NCBI GenBank assembly: GCA_016790385.1
Contig: JAEUNV010000050.1
Location: 1-21,469, forward strand
DNA: 21,469 bases
From: Zoogloea sp.
Lineage (GTDB): Bacteria > Pseudomonadota > Gammaproteobacteria > Burkholderiales > Rhodocyclaceae
Direction: 5' to 3'
The position numbers and the translations under genes are program-made. Under the pieces are notes generated by a model. The model was not told the DNA's origin. It searched no databases and saw only the letters and a list, made by a program, of their open reading frames with translations. Below are positions 16,093 to 21,469 of this stretch, piece after piece (the first letter of the stretch is position 1; each line of letters starts with the position of its first letter).

Positions 16093-18315
16093 CTACGCCG
16101 GGATGAGCTTCGCCACCGCCAGCATCAGCCATTTGCTGCCCGCGTCGGCAAATTGCACCTGGACCCTCGCGTCATTGCCACTCCCCTCGGCCGCCACAAT
16201 CACGCCATCGCCAAAACGCGCGTGCCGCACGCTCTGGCCGATCCGCAGACCTCCCAGGTCGCGGGATTTCATCGGTGGAGGCGCCGGCATGCCAACCATC
16301 GCGGGCTTGGCGGCGCCCGGGTTGTAATAGCGCGCCGAGGGCTCGGGCGCAAAACTTCGGCGTGGATTGGGTGGCGTCAGCCACTTGGTCAAACCTTCCG
16401 GGATTTCCTCCAGGAAGCGGGAACGCAGGTTGTAGCGGACTTGACCGTGCAGCATTCGGCTCTGGGTGAAACTCAAATACAAGCGCTGCCGGGCCCGGGT
16501 GACGGCCACATACATGAGACGCCGCTCCTCTTCCAGCCCATCCGCCTCCAGGGCGCTGTTTTCATGGGGGAAAAGCCCCTCTTCCAGGCCGGACAGAAAG
16601 ACCACGTCAAACTCCAAGCCCTTGGCCGCATGAACCGTCATCAGTTGAACGGCCTCCGTGCCCACATCCGCCTGATGATCGCCGGCCTCCAGGGACGCGT
16701 GCGCAAGAAACTCGGCGAGCAAGGACTCGCTCCCCGTCGGCAGATCGCCTGGAATGTGGCCGGCACCTAGCTCGGCACTGAAGTTGGCCGCGGCGTTGAT
16801 CAGTTCATCCAGGTTCTCAAGCCGCTCCTGCCCCTCCTTTTCCGCGCGGTAATGGGCGCGCAGGCCGGAAACCTCGATCACGTACTCAACCATCTCCGGC
16901 AGCGACAGCGCCCGAGTTTCGCTACGCATGCGTTCGATCAACACCACAAACTGCGCCAGGGATGAGCCCGGTTTGCCGGAAAGATGGGGCACCGTTTGAT
17001 ACAGCGGCGTATTCCAGGTCCGTGCCGCATCCTGTAAAGCCTCAAGGGATCGGGCTCCAATGCCGCGGGTCGGGAAATTGACGACCCGGGTGAACGCGGT
17101 ATCGTCATCCGGGTTGGCAATCAAACGCAGATACGCCAGTGCATGCTTGACCTCCTGGCGTTCAAAGAACCGCAGCCCCCCGTAGACCCGATAGGCAACT
17201 CCGCTGGAAAAAAGCTGGTGCTCGAGCACCCGCGACTGGGCATTCGAACGATACAGGAGGGCCATTTCAGCACGGCTGGCGCCATCCCTGACCAAGGACT
17301 GGATCTCCTCGACAATCCAGCGCGCCTCGTCCGTATCCGTGAAGGCCTCATATACGCGGATCGGCTCCCCCGCCCCACGGTCAGTCCACAGGTTCTTGCC
17401 CAGCCTCCTGCTGTTATTGGCGATCAGCGCGTTGGCCGCATCAAGGATGTTGCCGTGGGAACGGTAGTTCTGCTCCAGGCGAATCACGCTTTCAACGCAA
17501 AAATCGCGTTCGAAATCCCGCATGTTGCCAACTTCCGCACCACGGAATCGGTAGATGGACTGATCGTCGTCACCAACACAGAAGAGGCTCGCCCCGCCCT
17601 CCTCGCCCCTCCCGGCGAGCAAGCTCAGCCAGCGGTACTGGAGCACATTGGTATCCTGGAATTCATCCACCAGGATGTGGCGAAAACGCGCCTGGTAATG
17701 GCGGCGTATCGGCTCGTTGCGCGAGAGCAATTCGTAGCTGCGCAGCAACAACTCGGGGAAATCCACAACTGCCTCGCGCTGGCACTGTGCTTCATACTCC
17801 ACATAAAGCTCGACCCTGCGCCGGGTGTAGTCATCCCAGGCATCGACCGCAGCCGGCCTCAAGCCGGCCTCCTTTTGACCGTTGATGAAGTGCTGGAGGT
17901 CGCGCGGCGGATATTTTTCATCATCCACGTTCAGGGTCTTCAGCAGGCGCTTGATGGATGCGAGCTGATCGGCGGTATCGAGGATCTGGAAGAGCTGGGG
18001 CAGGCCGGCATCACGATGGTGAGCACGCAGAAATCGGTTGCACAGGCCATGAAAGGTTCCGATCCACATGCCCCGGGTGTTGATCGGCAACAGGGTCGAT
18101 AGCCGCGTCTGCATCTCCTTGGCCGCCTTGTTGGTGAAGGTTACAGCAAGGATGCCCTGGGGGCTGCAGTAGCCGCTCTGCAACAGCCAGGCGATGCGCG
18201 TGATGAGTACGCGGGTCTTGCCGGAGCCCGCACCCGCCAGAATCAGGGCATGCCCCGGCGGTAAGGTTACTGCGGCGAGCTGTTCGGAGTTGAGGCGATC
18301 GAGAAGCTGGGACAT
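16093..18315 (-). CDS. uvrD: DNA helicase II (UvrD)
   Basis: The 740-residue superfamily 1A helicase is collinear with E. coli UvrD (720). It unwinds DNA 3'-5' in nucleotide excision and mismatch repair. Motifs in order: AGAGSGKTR at 27-35 (Walker A), VTFTNKAAKEM near 58-68, GTFHG near 86-90, ILVDEFQDT at 214-222, GDDDQSIYRFRGA near 248-260, QNYRS at 282-286, VYGGLRFFERQEVK in the mid region, MTVHAAKGLEFD, and MYVAVTRARQ in motif VI. The C-terminal end (VRHARFGDGVIVAAEGSG) is the Tudor-like tail typical of UvrD rather than Rep. The ATG at 18315 begins the conserved N-terminus; I see no strong ribosome binding site. No LexA-type CTGT-N8-ACAG box is visible in the ~130 bp upstream, in contrast to E. 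coli uvrD. Confidence 0.97.
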   Translation of the reverse strand: MSQLLDRLNSEQLAAVTLPPGHALILAGAGSGKTRVLITRIAWLLQSGYCSPQGILAVTFTNKAAKEMQTRLSTLLPINTRGMWIGTFHGLCNRFLRAHHRDAGLPQLFQILDTADQLASIKRLLKTLNVDDEKYPPRDLQHFINGQKEAGLRPAAVDAWDDYTRRRVELYVEYEAQCQREAVVDFPELLLRSYELLSRNEPIRRHYQARFRHILVDEFQDTNVLQYRWLSLLAGRGEEGGASLFCVGDDDQSIYRFRGAEVGNMRDFERDFCVESVIRLEQNYRSHGNILDAANALIANNSRRLGKNLWTDRGAGEPIRVYEAFTDTDEARWIVEEIQSLVRDGASRAEMALLYRSNAQSRVLEHQLFSSGVAYRVYGGLRFFERQEVKHALAYLRLIANPDDDTAFTRVVNFPTRGIGARSLEALQDAARTWNTPLYQTVPHLSGKPGSSLAQFVVLIERMRSETRALSLPEMVEYVIEVSGLRAHYRAEKEGQERLENLDELINAAANFSAELGAGHIPGDLPTGSESLLAEFLAHASLEAGDHQADVGTEAVQLMTVHAAKGLEFDVVFLSGLEEGLFPHENSALEADGLEEERRLMYVAVTRARQRLYLSFTQSRMLHGQVRYNLRSRFLEEIPEGLTKWLTPPNPRRSFAPEPSARYYNPGAAKPAMVGMPAPPPMKSRDLGGLRIGQSVRHARFGDGVIVAAEGSGNDARVQVQFADAGSKWLMLAVAKLIPA

Positions 18316-18351
18316 GGGGTGGCACGGAGTGCGGCGAAGCGCGACATTCTA

Positions 18352-18468
18352 ATGCCACCACCTCGTATCGAAGGGCTGCGGGAGGTGTTGCAAAAACGCC
18401 TCGCCGACGTGATGGATTACTTGAAACAAATTGAAAAGGCACTTGCAGAGCACTCGGCAAGCACCTAA
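18352..18468 (+). CDS. Possible small ORF, 38 residues, amphipathic helix
   Basis: From ATG at 18352 to TAA at 18466-18468 the frame reads as one charged helix, from RIEGLREVLQKRLADVMDYL to QIEKALAEHSAST. The heptad-like spacing of Leu, Val and Ile, and the GC-rich third positions in its first half, look like real protein rather than chance. There is no good ribosome binding site before the ATG; an in-frame GTG at 18319 would add eleven residues. I do not recognise a family. It may be a genuine small protein, or the relic of a longer gene, divergent from uvrD. Confidence 0.35.
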   Translation: MPPPRIEGLREVLQKRLADVMDYLKQIEKALAEHSAST

Positions 18469-18551
18469 ACTGAAATTGTGCAATGCAACAAACAAGACTT
18501 ACCAGAAGCTGCATGAACCTTTTAAACATTGGCAAAAAAGCCAAAAAGTAC

Positions 18552-18573
18552 AGTTTTGCATCGCATCAAAACT
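18552..18573. repeat. Perfect 7-bp inverted repeat, possible operator
   Basis: AGTTTTG (18552-18558) and CAAAACT (18567-18573) are perfect inverse complements separated by 8 bases (CATCGCAT). It lies 64 bp before the ATG at 18638, where a regulator could control transcription. It could also form an RNA hairpin in a long leader. Confidence 0.5.
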
Positions 18574-18637
18574 AACTTGGTTCCGACATAGAGATCAGCT
18601 CAGCTTGTTTGATGCCCCAATATAGGAGCAACAGTAA

Positions 18638-18964
18638 ATGAAATCACCGAAACTACTTCACTGGCACGCCAGGAAAGCAGGCGTACCGATCGAACGCGCG
18701 GAAGCCTTGTGGCGCAAAGCCCTTCGCGAAGCCACTGCGGATACCGGCTGGGTCGGCACATCGGAGTTCTGGGGTGCGGCGGAAGCCCGCTTTCTGGAAC
18801 TGCTGGCGGAAGAGCAAAGCACGCTTTGCGCCCCGCACGTCGAATCCTTCATGCGTTCCCAGCACCGCATGGGCCTGATGCCCCTGCTGGCCGCGGAACA
18901 GATGTTTTCCGTGATCGCCGCCAATTGGCAGCGGTTCTGCAACCAAATGAACAAAGCCGCCTGA
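18638..18964 (+). CDS. Uncharacterised 108-residue soluble protein
   Basis: I do not recognise this protein. It has no signal peptide or membrane segment and is predicted largely helical, with several Trp and His residues (LLHWHARKAG at 6-15, ADTGWVGTSEFWGAAEARF at 34-52) and a C-terminal half with helical hydrophobic spacing (FMRSQHRMGLMPLLAAEQMF). The start is well supported by an AGGAG site (18624-18628) nine bases upstream. The gene stands alone: an AT-rich leader with an inverted repeat precedes it, and two hairpin/T-run structures follow. That layout is typical of a strongly expressed single-gene unit. A phasin-like or stress-response role would fit the layout but is speculation. Codon use matches the neighbours, so recent transfer is unlikely. 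Confidence 0.85.
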   Translation: MKSPKLLHWHARKAGVPIERAEALWRKALREATADTGWVGTSEFWGAAEARFLELLAEEQSTLCAPHVESFMRSQHRMGLMPLLAAEQMFSVIAANWQRFCNQMNKAA

Positions 18965-18986
18965 GGGCGCCTGCCGGCGCTCGGCG

Positions 18987-19005
18987 CCGGTTCAACCGGG
19001 TTTTT
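18987..19005 (+). terminator. Short hairpin with T-run after the 108-residue gene
   Basis: CCGGT (18987-18991) and ACCGG (18995-18999) form a 5-bp stem with a 3-base loop, followed by G and five Ts (19001-19005). The stem is short. A self-complementary GGCGCC pair just upstream (near 18965-18988) could form a competing or stacked structure. Confidence 0.4.
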
Positions 19006-19032
19006 CTCCCTCCTCTCCCTCGTGGAGATTGA

Positions 19033-19065
19033 CGGCGTCTGTCGCAAGGCAGACGCCGCTTTTTT
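19033..19065 (+). terminator. Rho-independent terminator upstream of yajC
   Basis: CGGCGTCTG (19033-19041) pairs perfectly with CAGACGCCG (19050-19058) around an 8-base loop, followed by C and six Ts (19060-19065). This is a canonical intrinsic terminator for the plus strand. It closes the 108-residue gene unit and insulates the yajC promoter about 50 bp further on. Confidence 0.85.
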
Positions 19066-19113
19066 ACATCACGGCCGCTGGCAACAGCCGCTCGAAGGCA
19101 GCTCGCCGGGTAC

Positions 19114-19122
19114 TGCTATAAT
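19114..19122 (+). promoter_or_regulatory. Extended -10 promoter for yajC-secD
   Basis: TGCTATAAT is a perfect extended -10 (TGnTATAAT). The -35 position (GAAGGC at 17-bp spacing) is poor, which extended -10 promoters tolerate. Transcription would begin near 19129, giving a leader of about 27 bases before the yajC GTG. Confidence 0.7.
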
Positions 19123-19155
19123 CCGGAACTTTGCATCTTCACTCCGGAGTTCAAT

Positions 19156-19488
19156 GTGCTGATTTCCAACGCCTTCGCCCAGGCTGCTCCCGCCGCCGCG
19201 CAAGATCCCCTCGGCGGTCTGACCGGCATCCTGCCGATGATCTTCATGTTCGCCGTGCTCTGGTTCCTGATGATCCGTCCGCAAATGAAGCGCGCCAAAG
19301 AGCACAAGGCCCTGCTTGAGGGTCTCCAGAAGAACGACGAGGTGCTCACCGGCGGCGGCATTGTCGGCAAGGTCGTCTCCATCAGCGACGCTTATGTGAC
19401 GGTTGAAGTCGCCGCAAACACCCAGATTGTCGTTCAGAAGCAGGCCATCGGCGCCGTTCTGCCCAAGGGCACGCTCAAGTCGATCTGA
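19156..19488 (+). CDS. yajC: Preprotein translocase accessory subunit YajC
   Basis: The 110-residue product is the usual YajC length. It has one membrane segment (about residues 22-40, GLTGILPMIFMFAVLWFLMI) followed by the family signature RPQMKRAKEHKAL and a small cytosolic domain (GDEVLTGGGIVGKV-like: NDEVLTGGGIVGKVVSI). It associates with SecDF at the Sec translocon. The start is a GTG supported by a CGGAG site seven bases upstream; an ATG two bases earlier is out of frame and hits a stop at once. It is the first gene of the yajC-secD-secF operon. The queA and tgt genes that often precede it are absent from the window. Confidence 0.95.
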   Translation: MLISNAFAQAAPAAAQDPLGGLTGILPMIFMFAVLWFLMIRPQMKRAKEHKALLEGLQKNDEVLTGGGIVGKVVSISDAYVTVEVAANTQIVVQKQAIGAVLPKGTLKSI

Positions 19489-19500
19489 GCGGCACCAGAC

Positions 19501-19523
19501 CACCGTGCTCCCGCACCGGTGGG
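19501..19523 (+). promoter_or_regulatory. Stem-loop between yajC and secD
   Basis: CCACCGTGC (19501-19509) pairs with GCA and CGGTGG (19514-19523) around a TCCC loop with one bulged C, giving a 9-bp stem. No T-run follows, so it is not a standard terminator. It could stabilise yajC mRNA or set the yajC/secD ratio. Confidence 0.35.
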
Positions 19524-19568
19524 CTCCTTACAGCCGCAGCGCCTGTATCCAATCCTTCCCGCCAGACC

Positions 19569-21428
19569 ATGAACCGCTACCCTCTCTGGAAAAATCTCCT
19601 CATCGGACTTGTTCTGCTGTGGGGCCTGATCTACACCCTGCCGAACTTTTATGGGGAGGTGCCCGCCGTCCAGGTCTCCAGTGGCAAGGCCACCCTCAAG
19701 TTGGACGCAGGTGCCACTCAAAAACGCGTTGAAGAGATCCTGAGCACTGCCGGGATCCCGCACGAAGGCCTGTTTTCCGATTTCAACAGCGTGCGCGCAC
19801 GCTTTCGCGATACGGACACCCAGCTTAAGGCCAAGGACGCCATTGAGAAGGCTTTCAACCCGAACGCGGCGGACCCGTCGTACGTGGTGGCGCTGAACCT
19901 GCTTTCCGCCAGCCCCCAATGGCTCACCAGCATCGGGGCCTTGCCCATGTATCTGGGTCTCGATCTTCGGGGCGGAGTGCACTTTCTGCTGCAGGTGGAC
20001 ATGAAGGGCGCGGTCACCAAGCGGCTCGACTCCACCACAGGCGACTTGCGGACGCTGTTGCGCGACAAAAACGTGCGCCATGCCGGCATCAACCGGGAGG
20101 GCCAGACGGTCGTCATCAAATTCCGCGACGTGGAAGCCCAATCCCGGGCGCGGGCCGTGATCACGGCCAGCACCAATGACCTCCAGCTGACGGAAGGTCA
20201 GGACGGCGCAGACTTCAAGATCACTGCCACCCTCAGTCCGCTGGCCCAAAAATCCATCCAGGAATTCGCGCTGAAGCAGAACATCACCACCCTGCACAAT
20301 CGGATCAACGAACTCGGCGTCGCCGAACCCGTCATCCAGCAACAGGGCCTTGACCGGATTGTCGTGCAGCTCCCTGGCGTGCAGGACGTGGCCAAGGCCA
20401 AGGACATCCTCGGACGCACGGCAACGCTCGAGATTCGCATGGTGGACGACACACCAGGCGCCCTCGAAGCCGCCCTGAACGGCGCAGTTCCTCCCGGCGC
20501 GGAAGTCTACAACGACCGGGAAGGGCGCCCGTTGCTCGTCAGAAAGCAAGTCGTTCTCACCGGAGAACGACTTACCGACGCACAACCCGGCTTTGACGGG
20601 CAAACCCATGAGGCAGCCGTACACCTCACTCTCGATTCCGCGGGAGCGCGCATCTTCAAGGACGTCACCCGCGAGAACGTCAATAAGCGCATGGCCATCC
20701 TGCTGATTGAAAAGGGCAAGGGTGAAGTGGTTACCGCCCCGGTCATCCGTGGCGAGATCGGCGGAGGCCGTGTCCAGATTTCCGGTCGCATGAGTTCGGA
20801 AGAGGCCACCGACACCGCCCTGCTGCTGCGGGCGGGGTCACTGGCCGCACCGATGGAGATCATTGAGGAACGCACAATCGGCCCGAGCCTCGGTGCCGAG
20901 AACATCAGCAAGGGCTTCCATTCAACCCTGTGGGGCTTCGTGGCGATCGGCATCTTCATGTGTGCCTACTACCTGCTCTTCGGCCTGGTCTCTGTGTTGG
21001 CCCTTGCCTCCAACCTGCTCCTGCTGATTGCTCTCCTGTCCCTGCTGCAAGCCACCCTCACCCTGCCCGGCATTGCCGCTATCGCGCTGACCTTGGGCAT
21101 GGCGATCGACGCAAACGTGCTGATCAATGAACGCATACGCGAGGAACTGCGCAACGGTTCGACACCGCAAGCCGCCATCTCGGCCGGCTACGACCGGGCG
21201 TTCGACACCATTCTCGATTCCAACGTCACCACCCTGATCGCCGGTGTCGCCCTGCTGGTGTTTGGCTCGGGTCCGGTGCGGGGTTTCGCCGTGGTTCACT
21301 GCCTAGGCATCCTTACCTCCATGTTCAGCGCCATCCTGGTCTCCCGTGGTCTGGTAAATCTGATCTATGGCAGAAAACGCAAGCTCGACAAGCTGGCGAT
21401 CGGTCAAATCTGGAAACCCGGCAGCTAA
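19569..21428 (+). CDS. secD: Protein translocase subunit SecD
   Basis: The 619-residue RND-family protein matches E. coli SecD (615) in length and layout. With SecF it uses the proton gradient to help pull secreted proteins across the inner membrane. The first membrane segment is near residues 8-24. The periplasmic P1 head spans about 30-440 with YLGLDLRGGVHFLLQVD at 128-144 and NRINELGVAEP at 244-254. Five membrane segments follow the IGPSLGAENISKG stretch (437-449), including LGMAIDANVLINERIREE at 509-526, whose Asp514 is the conserved proton-path residue. The ATG at 19569 begins the expected MNRYPLWK start; no strong ribosome binding site is seen. It follows yajC by 80 bp and precedes secF. 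Confidence 0.97.
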   Translation: MNRYPLWKNLLIGLVLLWGLIYTLPNFYGEVPAVQVSSGKATLKLDAGATQKRVEEILSTAGIPHEGLFSDFNSVRARFRDTDTQLKAKDAIEKAFNPNAADPSYVVALNLLSASPQWLTSIGALPMYLGLDLRGGVHFLLQVDMKGAVTKRLDSTTGDLRTLLRDKNVRHAGINREGQTVVIKFRDVEAQSRARAVITASTNDLQLTEGQDGADFKITATLSPLAQKSIQEFALKQNITTLHNRINELGVAEPVIQQQGLDRIVVQLPGVQDVAKAKDILGRTATLEIRMVDDTPGALEAALNGAVPPGAEVYNDREGRPLLVRKQVVLTGERLTDAQPGFDGQTHEAAVHLTLDSAGARIFKDVTRENVNKRMAILLIEKGKGEVVTAPVIRGEIGGGRVQISGRMSSEEATDTALLLRAGSLAAPMEIIEERTIGPSLGAENISKGFHSTLWGFVAIGIFMCAYYLLFGLVSVLALASNLLLLIALLSLLQATLTLPGIAAIALTLGMAIDANVLINERIREELRNGSTPQAAISAGYDRAFDTILDSNVTTLIAGVALLVFGSGPVRGFAVVHCLGILTSMFSAILVSRGLVNLIYGRKRKLDKLAIGQIWKPGS

Positions 21429-21461
21429 AGCGCGTCAAGAAAGAGAAACGGACCCGCCATC

Positions 21462-21469
21462 ATGGAATT
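21462..21469 (+). CDS. secF: SecF start (first codons only)
   Basis: Only ATG GAA TT is visible, 33 bp after the secD stop, with a purine-rich AAGAAAGAGAAA stretch about 13 bases upstream. Position after secD and the Met-Glu-Phe/Leu beginning fit SecF, which forms a complex with SecD. The call rests on gene order, not on sequence. Confidence 0.6.

Larger units (their letters stand above)
18316..18637. other. AT-rich divergent intergenic region upstream of uvrD and the 108-residue gene
   Basis: This 322-bp stretch separates divergent genes and becomes clearly AT-rich from about 18415, unlike the GC-rich neighbours. It holds a possible 38-codon ORF (18352-18468), a TGCAATGCA palindrome (18480-18488), a small TTGGC/GCCAA hairpin (18529-18544), a 7-bp inverted repeat (18552-18573), and the AGGAG site of the next gene (18624-18628). 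I could not identify a convincing -35/-10 pair on either strand. Confidence 0.6.

Noticed and set aside
18316..18450. LexA box upstream of uvrD
   Set aside because: No CTGT-N8-ACAG-like sequence is present in this stretch.
18431..18625. 64-codon frame in the AT-rich gap
   Set aside because: TTG start without a ribosome binding site, irregular basic composition, and it runs through the inverted repeat and the next gene's ribosome binding site; more likely a regulatory region.
1..21469. CRISPR array, tRNA/rRNA genes, insertion sequences or phage genes
   Set aside because: I saw no regularly spaced repeats, cloverleaf-like segments, transposase or integrase motifs on either strand, although I could not run a dedicated search.

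Overview
The window is a GC-rich, densely coded bacterial chromosome segment. Gene content and family resemblance point to a betaproteobacterium, most likely Rhodocyclales or a close relative. The main clues are E. coli-like DnaE, UvrD, MaeB, YtfL/PaeA and QorA proteins, yajC-secD(-secF) at the right end, and two c-di-GMP genes. This placement is an inference from remembered families, not from a search. I see no tRNA, rRNA, CRISPR array, insertion sequence or prophage gene.

Layout, left to right. (1) 1-1267, plus strand: the C-terminal part of a SulP anion transporter with a STAS domain, overlapping a small acylphosphatase gene. (2) 1379-3865, plus: a cytosolic PAS-PAS-PAS-GGDEF-EAL protein with both catalytic motifs intact. 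(3) 9899-3913, minus: a tight three-gene cluster of rhomboid protease, CNNM/CBS transporter (YtfL/PaeA type) and dnaE. (4) 10097-11149, plus: a soluble diguanylate cyclase, divergent from the rhomboid gene. (5) 14924-11165, minus: maeB, qor, and a small exported protein with two LTxxQ-like motifs. (6) 15264-16034, plus: an orphan ParA-type ATPase, convergent with uvrD (18315-16093, minus). (7) 18316-18637: an AT-rich divergent region with a possible 38-codon ORF and a clean inverted repeat. It leads into an unrecognised 108-residue gene with a strong ribosome binding site, followed by two hairpins with T-runs. (8) 19114 to the end, plus: an extended -10 promoter, yajC, secD and the first codons of secF.

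Most of the window is core housekeeping: replication, repair, Sec export and central carbon metabolism. I found no clear multi-gene undescribed system. The observations most worth a second look are the rhomboid gene 9 bp upstream of a CNNM transporter, with a precedent in rhomboid control of Mg2+ transport in Bacillus; the orphan ParA; the unit at 18316-19065; the LTxxQ-type periplasmic protein behind qor; and two mutually exclusive hairpins between maeB and qor. All functions are read from sequence patterns and remembered family members, with no database search.
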